A DNA stretch of 64,000 bases from Metalysinibacillus jejuensis. GTDB taxonomy: Bacteria; Bacillota; Bacilli; Bacillales_A; Planococcaceae. Where the stretch lies: contig NZ_QAFW01000006.1 in the NCBI RefSeq assembly GCF_003057615.1, positions 1 through 64,000 of the forward strand, read 5' to 3'. The notes beneath the pieces were generated by a model, which ran no database searches, was not told the origin of the DNA, and saw only the letters and a list, made by a program, of their open reading frames with translations. The translations under genes and the position numbers were made by a program. This document shows, piece after piece, positions 54,733-63,622 of this stretch (positions within the stretch are counted from its first letter, which is position 1; each line of letters begins with the position of its first letter).

Positions 54733-55023
54733 ATGACAAACTCATTAATTAGTGTACAAATCATTCCTAAAACGGAGAACGTAGCAGATGTAATCCCAGC
54801 AGTAGACGCAGCAATCGCTGTAATTGACGCTTCAGGCGTTAAATACGAAGTACATCCACTCGAAACAACGATGGAAGGCGATTTAACAACATTGCTAGCG
54901 ATCATCGAAAAAATGAATGTAAAAATGGTTGAACTCGGCTGTGTCAACGTCATTACACAAGTGAAAATCTTATACCAACCATCAGGTATTACGATGGACA
55001 CATTAACGGAGAAATACCGCTAA
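54733..55023 (+). CDS. MTH1187/YkoF-type thiamine-binding protein
   Basis: A 96-residue cytosolic ferredoxin-like-fold protein of the thiamine-binding (DUF77) family: SVQIIPKTENVADVIPAVD and YEVHPLETTMEGDL are the family blocks. YkoF and relatives bind thiamine or its pyrimidine half. It sits between thiY and thiX with a one-base overlap to the latter. Confidence 0.85.
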   Translation: MTNSLISVQIIPKTENVADVIPAVDAAIAVIDASGVKYEVHPLETTMEGDLTTLLAIIEKMNVKMVELGCVNVITQVKILYQPSGITMDTLTEKYR

Positions 55024-55778
55024 TGCATAATGTGATGAAACGAGGGGGAGCGGTGGTGTTCCTTCTCGTTTTATTTATCATTTGGGAAGCGGTCGTTTGG
55101 TGGCGCGACATCCCGATGTGGCTATTACCCGCTCCGAGTGCGATTATAGCTGAAGGGTATCGTTCATTTGGCGACTTTTCTGTGCATATTTTAGCTACAA
55201 CTAAACTTACATTGCTAGGGCTAACGATTGGCGCAAGCATCGGCTTTATCATTGCACTGCTTTTGCACCGTATGCCGCTTATTAACCAAATGGTATACCC
55301 GTTACTCATTTTATCGCAAAACGTACCGACCATTGTGTTAGCACCACTCCTTATTATTTGGTTTGGCTTCGGGCTATTACCTAAGCTTATTATTATTAGC
55401 TTAGTTTGCTTTTTCCCTATTGTCGTAGCGATGATGGATGGCTTAAAAAATACCGACCCTACATTAAAGCACTATATGCAAATGATTGGCGCAAATCGCG
55501 GGCAAACATTTTGGAAGCTAGAGCTACCGTATGCTATGCCATCTTTATTTTCAGGCTTAAAAATTGCGGCTACGTATAGTGTAATGGGTGCTGTCATTTC
55601 CGAATGGCTAGGTGCTAAGCAAGGCATCGGCGTGTATATGACCTATGCGCAGTCATCCTTCCGCATTGACCGTGTTTTCGTTGCAATATTCGCCATTATG
55701 TTACTTAGCATGGCATTGTTCGCGCTCATTCAGCTAATAGAGCGTATGATTGTAAAAGGGCAAACGAGGGAGGTATAA
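55023..55778 (+). CDS. thiX: ThiX, ABC transporter permease for thiamine pyrimidine precursor
   Basis: A 251-residue inner-membrane permease with about six helices. The coupling-helix EAA-type loop reads MQMIGANRGQTFWKLELPYAM-like (within residues ~155-180), and PLLIIWFGFGLLPK is typical of the nitrate/taurine/thiamine precursor permease group. The start overlaps the previous stop codon (TAATG). Confidence 0.9.
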   Translation: MHNVMKRGGAVVFLLVLFIIWEAVVWWRDIPMWLLPAPSAIIAEGYRSFGDFSVHILATTKLTLLGLTIGASIGFIIALLLHRMPLINQMVYPLLILSQNVPTIVLAPLLIIWFGFGLLPKLIIISLVCFFPIVVAMMDGLKNTDPTLKHYMQMIGANRGQTFWKLELPYAMPSLFSGLKIAATYSVMGAVISEWLGAKQGIGVYMTYAQSSFRIDRVFVAIFAIMLLSMALFALIQLIERMIVKGQTREV

Positions 55779-55780
55779 TT

Positions 55781-56524
55781 ATGTTACTAGAGATTACTGA
55801 TTTATCTAAAAACTTCGGTGCTACTGAAGTGTTGCAACATGTTAATTTACAAGTAGCTGATGGCGAATTCGTTGCGATTTTAGGGCCTTCTGGCAGTGGT
55901 AAAAGTACGCTCTTTCAATTAATTGGCGGGATTATAACCCCTACAGCTGGCGAAATTTTGCTTAATGGTAAAGCCATTAGTGGTGAAAAAGGGCATATTA
56001 GTTATATGCCACAGCAAGCATCGCTATTTCCGTGGCGTACTGTTTTACAAAACGTCGTGCTCGCACAGGAAATCCAAAGCAAGGCCAATTATACTCAAGC
56101 AGAAGATTGGCTTGAGCGAGTAGGACTAGCTCAGTTTAAAGAAGCATATCCTATCGAGCTATCAGGTGGGATGAAGCAGCGTGTCGCTTTTATTAGGGCA
56201 CTTCTAAGTGAGCAAAACTTACTCTGTTTGGACGAGCCTTTCTCTGCTTTAGATGAATTTACGCGTCTCGATATGCAAAACTGGTTGCTGTCTGTTTGGG
56301 AAGCGCATCCCCGCTCCGTACTATTTATTACGCATAGTATAGAAGAAGCCATTTATTTAGCAGATCGTATTATTATTTTATCGAAACGTCCTGCTCATAT
56401 CAAAGAGGAGATAAAGGTACCTTTTGCGCGACCACGCCACCCGGCAATGCTTGCTACCGCGGAATTTATCGCATTAAAACAACATATTTTCGCACAAATG
56501 GAAACGAGGAAAACAAATGATTGA
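55781..56524 (+). CDS. thiZ: ThiZ, ABC transporter ATPase for thiamine pyrimidine precursor
   Basis: A 247-residue ATPase: Walker A GPSGSGKST, Q-loop YMPQQASLFPW, signature ELSGGMKQR, Walker B LLCLDEPFSALD and switch HSIEEA. It powers ThiXY. It overlaps the TatD gene by eight bases. Confidence 0.92.
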   Translation: MLLEITDLSKNFGATEVLQHVNLQVADGEFVAILGPSGSGKSTLFQLIGGIITPTAGEILLNGKAISGEKGHISYMPQQASLFPWRTVLQNVVLAQEIQSKANYTQAEDWLERVGLAQFKEAYPIELSGGMKQRVAFIRALLSEQNLLCLDEPFSALDEFTRLDMQNWLLSVWEAHPRSVLFITHSIEEAIYLADRIIILSKRPAHIKEEIKVPFARPRHPAMLATAEFIALKQHIFAQMETRKTND

Positions 56525-57248
56525 TGCCCATATCCATCTTGATCAGTACGCTACCCATGAGCAGGCAACTTTGCTTGCCAGTGGGGCGCCATTTATTACA
56601 GTATCTACAAATTATTTATCTTGCTTAGCTAATTTACAGTTAGCACAACACCCTAATGTACATAGTGCGCTCGGCTACCATCCAGAGCAGCCTGTCGCGA
56701 GCGCACAAGAGGAAGCGGCAATTTTTGCGTTAATCCGTGCTAATCGAGATAGGATTGTAGCGATTGGCGAAGTAGGCTTGCCCTATTATGAGCAAGTTGA
56801 CCGCGATGCGCACATTGCTTTACTTGAGCGCTTTATTGCGTTAGCAAAAGAGCTAGACAAACCAATTGTTTTGCATGCTGTCTATGAAGATGCGCAAGTA
56901 GCTTGTAATTTACTCGAAAAGCATCAGCTAACACGCGCGCACTTCCACTGGTTTAAAGGCGATGCTACAACTATCACACGCATGATTGAAAACGGTTACA
57001 TGGTATCGATTACGCCTGATATATGTTATGAGCCTGAAATACGTAGCCTTGTTGCACGTTACCCGCTCTCACAGCTCATGGTCGAAACGGATGGCCCGTG
57101 GCCTTTTGAGCAGGAGTTTTCGGGTCAACTTACAGCACCTACCATGATGGCACGCAGCATTGAAGAAATCGCACGCCTTAAGCAATTGCCAACAGAGCAA
57201 GTCGCAACACAACTTTACAACAACACCACAACATTTTATCGATTATAA
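56517..57248 (+). CDS. TatD-family metal-dependent hydrolase in the thiamine operon
   Basis: A 243-residue TIM-barrel hydrolase. The TatD metal-site residues are all present: His5 and His7 in DAHIHLD, Glu in IGEVGLPYY, His in IVLHAVYED, His in HFHWFKG and Asp in VETDGPWP. TatD proteins are often DNases, but this one is translationally coupled to thiZ under the TPP riboswitch, which suggests a role in precursor hydrolysis, for example deformylation or deamination of a pyrimidine. That is inference from position alone. Confidence 0.82.
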   Translation: MIDAHIHLDQYATHEQATLLASGAPFITVSTNYLSCLANLQLAQHPNVHSALGYHPEQPVASAQEEAAIFALIRANRDRIVAIGEVGLPYYEQVDRDAHIALLERFIALAKELDKPIVLHAVYEDAQVACNLLEKHQLTRAHFHWFKGDATTITRMIENGYMVSITPDICYEPEIRSLVARYPLSQLMVETDGPWPFEQEFSGQLTAPTMMARSIEEIARLKQLPTEQVATQLYNNTTTFYRL

Positions 57249-57260
57249 GGAGGGTTTAGT

Positions 57261-58061
57261 ATGGCATTTTTATCACTACAACAACTACCGTTACCACAAG
57301 TGACAAAGCTATGGAACGGAGCCTTTGTTAATTATATGAAGCCAATGAGTATTACAGAGGATGTATTACAAGCGCGTATGCAACAGTACGCTATCTCACC
57401 AGCGTATTCTACTGTTGTTACTGTCGAGGATGAGTATGCAGGCGTTATGCTATTTGGGGTAAAAGATCAATTAGCATGGATTGGAGGTATGGCAACGTTA
57501 CCAAACTATAGAGGCTATGGCATTGGTCGTTCACTCGTAGCACACGCGATTTCCTTAGCCCAAACACTACATGTTAAAGAACTTCGCCTTGAAGTGATAG
57601 TCGGCAATGATAAAGCAGAAAATTTATATCGCTCTACTAATTTCACTCTAATTAATACGCTCGCGGTAGCAACAGGTAAGTTAGCGCATTACCGCCAAGC
57701 CCCGTTGCAATTAAAGCTCACACAAGTAAGTGATTGGCACCTCGCTATGCAACCCGCAACAACATCGTGGGAGACGCGCTTAGCTACCACTGATTCGGTG
57801 TATGATATTTATTTCAAAGAGCAACGTCTTGGTTATATTTGTTGTAGGGAAGAGGGGGATCAGCTGTATGTAAAGCAAATCTTTTTACCAGAGCCTACCC
57901 AAGCGCTTGTTGAAGCTTTACTTACCGCACTTCACACCTTATACGGGGCCGTCACGTGTAAAATTCATCAAATCGATGCAGATAGCGAACAATATGCATT
58001 GCTCCAGACGCTCGGCTTTGAAACGTTGTACCAACAATATCAAATGTCATATACGCTATAA
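57261..58061 (+). CDS. GNAT-family N-acetyltransferase, last gene of the thiamine operon
   Basis: A 266-residue protein. The GNAT core (about residues 45-135) has WIGGMATLPNYRGYGIGRSLV, with the acetyl-CoA loop RGYGIG, and ENLYRSTNF. The C-terminal ~120 residues look like a second, degenerate GNAT-like half. AAGGAGGG precedes ATG. Only 12 bases follow the TatD gene, so it should share TPP control. Substrate unknown. Confidence 0.78.
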   Translation: MAFLSLQQLPLPQVTKLWNGAFVNYMKPMSITEDVLQARMQQYAISPAYSTVVTVEDEYAGVMLFGVKDQLAWIGGMATLPNYRGYGIGRSLVAHAISLAQTLHVKELRLEVIVGNDKAENLYRSTNFTLINTLAVATGKLAHYRQAPLQLKLTQVSDWHLAMQPATTSWETRLATTDSVYDIYFKEQRLGYICCREEGDQLYVKQIFLPEPTQALVEALLTALHTLYGAVTCKIHQIDADSEQYALLQTLGFETLYQQYQMSYTL

Positions 58062-58109
58062 ACCTAATAAAAAGCATTCCTTATTCGAGGAATGCTTTTT
58101 ATTAGGTTT
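58062..58109. terminator. Long bidirectional terminator hairpin
   Basis: Two 21-base arms (58062-58082 and 58089-58109) pair exactly around TATTCG. It ends the thiamine operon and could back up the minus-strand actP transcript, for which a weaker GC-rich hairpin lies at 58119-58141. Confidence 0.88.
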
Positions 58110-58148
58110 ACGAAACGCGCACTTTAGTAAGTACGCGCTCCATTTGTA

Positions 58149-59693
58149 TTAATGTGAAACGTCTTGTACTGAAATACCTGTGTTCGCTTTAACGTTAACT
58201 TCACGGTATTTCTTTTCATCTGACTCTTTCGATAATAATGTACCTACAATACCTGCAAGGAAACCAAGTGGTACAGAAACAAGTGCTGGATTTGATAACA
58301 TAAATAGTGGTTCGCCTACGAAGATTGCTTTACCTTCGATTGGGCTCCAAATGTTAGGTGATACAGCTACTAAGATAAGTGCTGAGATTAAACCTGTTAG
58401 CATTGCTGAGATAGCGCCTGTTGTGTTGAAACGTTTCCAGTAAATTGTGTAAATAATTACTGGTAAGTTAGCCGATCCTGCAATACAGAAAGCAAGTGAT
58501 ACTAAGAAGGCTACGTTAAGTGTTTGTGCACCTAGTGCTAAAACGATAGATAATACTGAAATTGTGATAGAACCGATACGTGCTGCTAGTACTTGCTCAC
58601 GGTCTGTCATTTTACCTTTTTTAATAATTTCACCGTAAATGTCATGTGATAGGGCAGATGCGCCTGATAATACAAGCCCTGCTACTACAGCTAAAATTGT
58701 CGCAAACGCTACCGCTGATACGAATGACATTAAGATATCGCCGCCTAAAGCTTCTGCTAATAATGGAGCAGCCATGTTACCTGCAGGGTTTTCTGCAATA
58801 ATAGCTTCTGCACCAACGAAAGCTGCTGCTCCGAAGCCTAAGAAGATAGTAAGTACGTAGAAAATACCTACAATCCATGTTGCCCAAATAACAGACGAAC
58901 GCGCTGTTTTCGCATCTTTAACTGTGAAGAAACGCATTAGGATATGTGGTAAACCTGCTGTACCAAATACTAAAGCAATCATCATTGAAATCGTGTCTAA
59001 ACCTTCTGTATAACGAAGACCTGGATTTAAGTAAGCTTGACCGTGTTCTGTTTCTGTCGTCATTTGTGTAAACATTTGAGAAATGCTGAAACCGAATTCT
59101 TTTAATACTAAGAATGAAATAATAACGGTACCTAACATTAATAAACAAGCTTTAACAATTTGTACCCAAGACGTCGCTGTCATACCACCAAACAGTACGT
59201 AGATTGTCATCATGAAACCTACAAGTAATACAGCGATCCAGTAGTCAATACCTAATAGTAACTTGATTAACGCACCTGCACCTACAAGTTGAGCAATCAT
59301 ATAAAATAAAACGATTGTAATAGTGCTTAAAGCTGCTGTGCCACGAACTTTAGATGTATTAAAACGTGCTGTAATCATGTCAGCTAATGTAAACTTACCA
59401 AGGTTACGTAATGGCTCGGCTACGATGTAAAGTACAACTAAGTAAGCAACGAGATAACCGATTGAGAAGAAGAAACCATCAAAACCGAATAAGGCTACGG
59501 CACCGGCGATACCTAAGAATGAAGCGGCTGATAAGTAGTCACCAGCGATGGCTAAACCATTTTGCCAGCCTGTTAAACCGCCACCTGCTGTATAGAAATC
59601 ACTTGCAGAAGAAGTCTTTTTAGACGCCCACCATGTAATTACTAATGTTAAACCTACAATCCCTACGAAAAACGAAATCGCAACAATACTCAT
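58149..59693 (-). CDS. actP: ActP-like cation/acetate symporter, copy 1
   Basis: A 514-residue sodium:solute symporter with about 13 helices. Motifs: DFYTAGGGLTGWQNGLAIAG near residue 32, YLSAASFLGIAG and MRFFTVKDAKTARSS, all shared with ActP/YwcA acetate permeases. It overlaps the DUF485 gene by four bases, the usual actP arrangement. A second, closely similar unit lies at 61724-63622. Substrate acetate or another short carboxylate. Confidence 0.88.
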   Translation of the reverse strand: MSIVAISFFVGIVGLTLVITWWASKKTSSASDFYTAGGGLTGWQNGLAIAGDYLSAASFLGIAGAVALFGFDGFFFSIGYLVAYLVVLYIVAEPLRNLGKFTLADMITARFNTSKVRGTAALSTITIVLFYMIAQLVGAGALIKLLLGIDYWIAVLLVGFMMTIYVLFGGMTATSWVQIVKACLLMLGTVIISFLVLKEFGFSISQMFTQMTTETEHGQAYLNPGLRYTEGLDTISMMIALVFGTAGLPHILMRFFTVKDAKTARSSVIWATWIVGIFYVLTIFLGFGAAAFVGAEAIIAENPAGNMAAPLLAEALGGDILMSFVSAVAFATILAVVAGLVLSGASALSHDIYGEIIKKGKMTDREQVLAARIGSITISVLSIVLALGAQTLNVAFLVSLAFCIAGSANLPVIIYTIYWKRFNTTGAISAMLTGLISALILVAVSPNIWSPIEGKAIFVGEPLFMLSNPALVSVPLGFLAGIVGTLLSKESDEKKYREVNVKANTGISVQDVSH

Positions 59694-60028
59694 ACGCGTC
59701 CGCCTCCTTGTTTATACTCCTCAATAATTGCTTGGGCTGCTTTATCATAGCTGTTTGCTTTCGCTACGTATAAATGACATAACCCCCATGTCATTACGAA
59801 CAAGCCTGCTGAGTAAATCCATACACCTGTAATATCACCAATCATCGGCTGGTGCAAAATTTTAGTGTACGACGTTAAAATAGGTAGCGTGATGTAAGCA
59901 ATTAAGAAGATTGCTGTAATCGACCACAAAAATCCATTTTTACGTTTTACTAAAGCTTTGAATGACGGTAATTCGGCAATTGCATCATAGTCAATAATAT
60001 CTACTTTAGCGTTATTATTTGTTGCCAT
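59690..60028 (-). CDS. DUF485 small membrane protein, partner of ActP copy 1
   Basis: A 112-residue protein with two helices (about 36-58 and 70-92) and the DUF485 pattern LPSFKALVKRKNGFLW then ITGVWIYSAGLFVMTW. DUF485 proteins (YjcH type) precede actP in many bacteria. The start is taken at the second ATG (MATNNN), eight bases after GAGGGG; an ATG six bases upstream is too close to that site. Confidence 0.85.
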   Translation of the reverse strand: MATNNNAKVDIIDYDAIAELPSFKALVKRKNGFLWSITAIFLIAYITLPILTSYTKILHQPMIGDITGVWIYSAGLFVMTWGLCHLYVAKANSYDKAAQAIIEEYKQGGGRV

Positions 60029-60456
60029 AATCATTACCCCTCTCTGTTTTGAGTTTAGTTTTTCTGTTTAGTGTTACCTAAATGCTCACTCCGTCGCATT
60101 TGGTAATTTCATTCTATGAGAGTGTTCACAAAATTGCAATAGTTTTTTATAAAATTATTCGAAAAAATTCTCTAAAAAAGTAGTTTGAAGCACAAAATAT
60201 TAAACATATTACAGAATTATTCTACTATTATATCTGCCAAAACGTTGATTTAACAACGTTTTGAGCAAGTAATATAATACATAGGCGACAAGAAAGTGTC
60301 ATGAGTTTTTATTGCTAGAAAATAAAAAAATTTTTTGTACCATAACTAAAAAAACAAAATCTTTATGTTGCGATATGTTTTTTCTATGCAGTTGTCAGAT
60401 AATTGGTGGTGTTTTTGCCATAAAAAAAGAAGCTTAACCGGAGTTAAACTTCTTTT
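60029..60456. other. AT-rich intergenic region with inverted repeat
   Basis: About 430 bases without a gene, holding the upstream region of the DUF485-actP unit. A perfect 9-base inverted repeat, AAAACGTTG/CAACGTTTT with a 6-nt spacer, is at 60239-60262, and a terminator for the next minus-strand gene starts at 60421. No consensus promoter was assigned with confidence. Confidence 0.6.
60239..60262. promoter_or_regulatory. Candidate operator, perfect inverted repeat upstream of DUF485-actP copy 1
   Basis: AAAACGTTG-N6-CAACGTTTT, lying about 210 bases before the DUF485 start codon. No T tract follows on either side, so it is unlikely to be a terminator. The regulator is unknown. Confidence 0.35.
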
Positions 60457-60461
60457 TTATC
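60421..60461 (-). terminator. Terminator of the two-gene unit 60457-61642
   Basis: On the minus strand AAGAAGTTTAAC pairs with GTTAAGCTTCTT (one mismatch) around TCCG, then six Ts. Confidence 0.8.
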
Positions 60462-61179
60462 CTTGTACATAACGTAATGTTTCACGCATTTTTGCATTAG
60501 CTTTTGTAAATTGTTCTTCTCTTTCAGGATTTTCGTAATGGGTAATGGCCTCATCCATGCGATTTAGCGCAATGCGAATTAATTGCAAAATATACGTATG
60601 TGCTTCTGTCGGCTTACGAGGGAAGCTATTTGGTAATGCTAGCGCACGTTCTGTAAATTCCGCACCGTGAATAAAATGACTGTGCAGTAATGTCACTAAA
60701 CCTAAAGCTTCTGCCACTTGTACATCACGGTTAGCTGCATATAGCGCTGTTAACTGCTCATACTGGGCTTTCGCTTGTAGCATTAAACGATAAAAATCAT
60801 TCGTTTCGGCATTTTGTTGTAAAAAAAGTTGTTGTACTTTAATTTGATCATCAGGCGTTAGCACTAATTTTTGTTGTTCACGATCTAATGTCACCGTCGC
60901 TTTTAACGTATGCCGTACATCTGTAAAATCATGCACCAACACACTCGCTTCACCACGTAACGGTAAGAAACGGTTAGGGGAGGTGAGCTTATTCGTATAG
61001 TAGCTTGTCATATAAATCGTACCTAATAGCGCTAGCACCGCTTGAGGGATGCTATTCGTATATAAAGTACTAATCATGAGTGCGCTAAAGCTAAGCACAT
61101 ATAATAAGGATAAAACTTGGCTTTTACGCGCTATCTCTTTTGGGAGCATCACGCGAATAAACGTATTAAAAAAGCGCAT
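60457..61179 (-). CDS. Unrecognised protein with N-terminal membrane hairpin
   Basis: A 240-residue protein I cannot assign. Residues about 20-60 form one or two membrane helices (VLSLLYVLSFSALMIST and AVLALLGTIYMTSYY), and the rest is cytosolic, helical and rich in Gln, Glu and Leu. The late segment LGLVTLLHSHFIHGAEF is mildly hydrophobic. The start is the ATG giving MRFFNTF, seven bases after GGAAGGAG; the frame is open farther upstream. It overlaps the gene before it by 14 bases, so the two are likely partners. Confidence 0.6.
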   Translation of the reverse strand: MRFFNTFIRVMLPKEIARKSQVLSLLYVLSFSALMISTLYTNSIPQAVLALLGTIYMTSYYTNKLTSPNRFLPLRGEASVLVHDFTDVRHTLKATVTLDREQQKLVLTPDDQIKVQQLFLQQNAETNDFYRLMLQAKAQYEQLTALYAANRDVQVAEALGLVTLLHSHFIHGAEFTERALALPNSFPRKPTEAHTYILQLIRIALNRMDEAITHYENPEREEQFTKANAKMRETLRYVQG

Positions 61180-61642
61180 TTTGTTGCTCCTTCCATAACA
61201 TTTGCACATCGCGGTAATACTGACGGAATAATTCATGTTCTTTCACCGTATCGTAATCTTCAGGACGACGATAATTTTTACGTACCGTCGTGTGTTCATT
61301 GACAAATCGCTGCGTAAGCGTAAGAAGCGGCTCTTGTGCGATTACTTGTAAGGTAGCGGTGTAGCGGAGAAAGTCATCCACCTCTTGCTCTGTGACGGCA
61401 CGTTCGGATATATAGCGGGGTAGGCGGGGGAGTATGTAGCTCATAATCTTGTGATGTGATTGTTGTTGGACATCGTGCGTTACTTGCATACGGCTAATTA
61501 AGTTGCGCAAAAGCTCACTTTGTAAATCGCGTTGACACTGCCATTGTAAACGCAGTACAATCTTTTTCCATACATGTAGTGTCTTCCAAGCGAGTGCTAT
61601 CGGTAATAGCACACTAAGTATGAGCAAAACAGTAGTATACAT
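61166..61642 (-). CDS. Unrecognised small protein with one N-terminal membrane helix
   Basis: 158 residues: a membrane helix at about 4-22 (VLLILSVLLPIALAW), then a charged, mostly helical cytosolic part with many Arg, Gln and Glu. A strong AAGGAGG precedes ATG. It is first in the two-gene unit lying between the duplicated actP operons and separated from the upstream copy by a terminator. No family recognised. Confidence 0.6.
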   Translation of the reverse strand: MYTTVLLILSVLLPIALAWKTLHVWKKIVLRLQWQCQRDLQSELLRNLISRMQVTHDVQQQSHHKIMSYILPRLPRYISERAVTEQEVDDFLRYTATLQVIAQEPLLTLTQRFVNEHTTVRKNYRRPEDYDTVKEHELFRQYYRDVQMLWKEQQNALF

Positions 61643-61688
61643 TAAAAAACCTCCTTGCCTTCTTAGTATAGCAAATGGGTGGGCAACA

Positions 61689-61717
61689 AAAAAGCGCCAC
61701 TCCTAAGAGTAGCGCCT
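61689..61717 (-). terminator. Terminator of ActP copy 2
   Basis: On the minus strand GGCGCTACTC pairs with GAGTGGCGC (one bulge) around TTAG, followed by six Ts, six bases after the stop codon. Confidence 0.85.
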
Positions 61718-61723
61718 CATGTA

Positions 61724-63277
61724 TTAATGTGATACGTCTTGTACAGAAACACCTGTATTTGCTTTTACGCGGATTTCTTTGTAAATGCGCTCTGCGTCTG
61801 CTGTGTTATGTTTACGTGCACCAATCATTGTACCCACATAGCCTGCAAGGAATCCAAGTGGGATAGTGATAATAGCTGGTACGGCTAAGTTAACAAGTGG
61901 CTTACCAACGAAGATGGCTGCGCCTGGTACTTCTGACCAAATGTTTGGTCCCATTGCACCTAAGATTAAGCAAGATAGTACACCTGTTGTAATGGCAGCT
62001 ACAACGCCTGTTGAGTTAAACTTCTTCCAGTAAATTGTGTAGAGGATAACTGGTAAGTTAGCCGATGCACCAATACAGAAGGCAAAGGATACTAGGAAGG
62101 ATACGTTTAAGCTCTGTGCGAATAATGCTAAGAAGATTGAAATAATCGCAATCGAAATTGAACCAATACGAGCTGCTAATACTTGTTGCTTCTCTGTTAG
62201 GTTACCATCTTTAATGATTTCGCCGTAAATATCATGCGAAATTGCTGATGCACCTGTTAAAACTAAACCTGATACTACAGCTAAAATTGTCGCAAAGGCT
62301 ACGGCACTAATGAATGACATTAATACATCGCCACCTAAATACTCTGCTAATAATGGTGCTGCTGTATTACCAGCTTTACTCTCAGCCATAATGTTTTCTG
62401 CGCCTACTAGGTGTAGGGCACCTAAGCCTAAGAAAATCGTTAATGAGAAGAAAATAGCTGTAATCCAAGTTGTCCAAGAAATTGAAGAACGTGCTGTTTT
62501 CGCATCCTTAACCGTAAAGAAGCGCATAAGGATGTGTGGTAAACCTGATGTACCTAATACAAGCGCCATCATCATTGATACCGAGTCTAATGAACTTGAA
62601 TACTTCATGCCTGGCACTAAGTATTGCTCACCATGTTCAACGGCAATTGTGTCAAACATATTCATAAGTGAGAAGTTAAACTTCGCGAATACGAGTACAG
62701 CAAGTAACCCTGTACCAAAGAGTAACAGTCCTGCTTTAATGATTTGTACCCAAGATGTTGCTGTCATACCACCAAATAATACGTAAGTTGTCATCATAAC
62801 ACCAACGATTAATACAGCGATCCAGTATTCAATACCAAATAATAATTTAATAAGTGCGCCTGCACCTACGAGCTGTGCAATCATATAAAGAATAACGATA
62901 ACAATTGTACCTGTTGCTGCTACGCCACGTACGCGTTTTTCATTAAAGCGTGCCGTTAACATATCTGCTAATGTGTATTTCCCTAAATTACGCATTGGCT
63001 CTGCAATGATATAAAGTAATACAAGGTTAGCTACAACATAACCTACAGAGAAGAAGAAACCATCAAACCCTGTTAATGCGATAGCACCTGATACGCCTAG
63101 GAAAGCTGCTGCTGATAAGTAGTCACCCGCAATAGCAAAACCATTTTGCCAGCCTGTTAAGCCGCCACCTGCTGTATAGAAGTCACTTGCTGAAGACGTT
63201 CGCTTTGCTGCGAAGTACGTCACAAGTAATGTTAAGCCTACAATACCTAAGAAGAAACCAACCGATACTAAGTTCAT
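61724..63277 (-). CDS. actP: ActP-like cation/acetate symporter, copy 2
   Basis: A 517-residue sodium:solute symporter very like copy 1: DFYTAGGGLTGWQNGFAIAG, YLSAAAFLGVSG, MRFFTVKDAKTARSS and the identical C-terminal ending ANTGVSVQDVSH. Differences cluster in the loop after helix 8 and in the region just before the C-terminus (IGARKHNTADAERIY against a shorter stretch in copy 1). Next to its own DUF485 partner. A duplication within this lineage is likely. Confidence 0.88.
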   Translation of the reverse strand: MNLVSVGFFLGIVGLTLLVTYFAAKRTSSASDFYTAGGGLTGWQNGFAIAGDYLSAAAFLGVSGAIALTGFDGFFFSVGYVVANLVLLYIIAEPMRNLGKYTLADMLTARFNEKRVRGVAATGTIVIVILYMIAQLVGAGALIKLLFGIEYWIAVLIVGVMMTTYVLFGGMTATSWVQIIKAGLLLFGTGLLAVLVFAKFNFSLMNMFDTIAVEHGEQYLVPGMKYSSSLDSVSMMMALVLGTSGLPHILMRFFTVKDAKTARSSISWTTWITAIFFSLTIFLGLGALHLVGAENIMAESKAGNTAAPLLAEYLGGDVLMSFISAVAFATILAVVSGLVLTGASAISHDIYGEIIKDGNLTEKQQVLAARIGSISIAIISIFLALFAQSLNVSFLVSFAFCIGASANLPVILYTIYWKKFNSTGVVAAITTGVLSCLILGAMGPNIWSEVPGAAIFVGKPLVNLAVPAIITIPLGFLAGYVGTMIGARKHNTADAERIYKEIRVKANTGVSVQDVSH

Positions 63278-63622
63278 TTAATTACCGCCTTTCGCACGAT
63301 ATTCAGCAATAACTGCTGCTGCTTGTTTATCGAATGTTGCTGCGCGTTTAATGTAAATAGTACAAAGTACGATTGTCATAACGAATAACGCTGCCGAGTA
63401 CACCCAAACCCCTGTGATATTTCCAAACCATTTTTGTTGTAGAACAGGTTTAAACGCTAAAATTGGAAGTAAGATATAAAAGAATAAGAAGCCTGCTGTC
63501 ATCGAAAATAAAAATGTGTTCTTCTTCTTTACAAACGTGTTAAAGCTGTCCATTGCTTCGATCGCTGCGTAGTCTTTACTGTCGAATGTAGTTGACTTAG
63601 CAGCTTTTTTTACCTCTGTCAT
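63278..63622 (-). CDS. DUF485 small membrane protein, partner of ActP copy 2
   Basis: A 114-residue two-helix protein: DSFNTFVKKKNTFLFSM, then ITGVWVYSAALFVM. The N-terminal 15 residues (MTEVKKAAKSTT) differ from copy 1. The ribosome site GGGGGAA precedes ATG; the stop abuts the actP start. Confidence 0.87.
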   Translation of the reverse strand: MTEVKKAAKSTTFDSKDYAAIEAMDSFNTFVKKKNTFLFSMTAGFLFFYILLPILAFKPVLQQKWFGNITGVWVYSAALFVMTIVLCTIYIKRAATFDKQAAAVIAEYRAKGGN

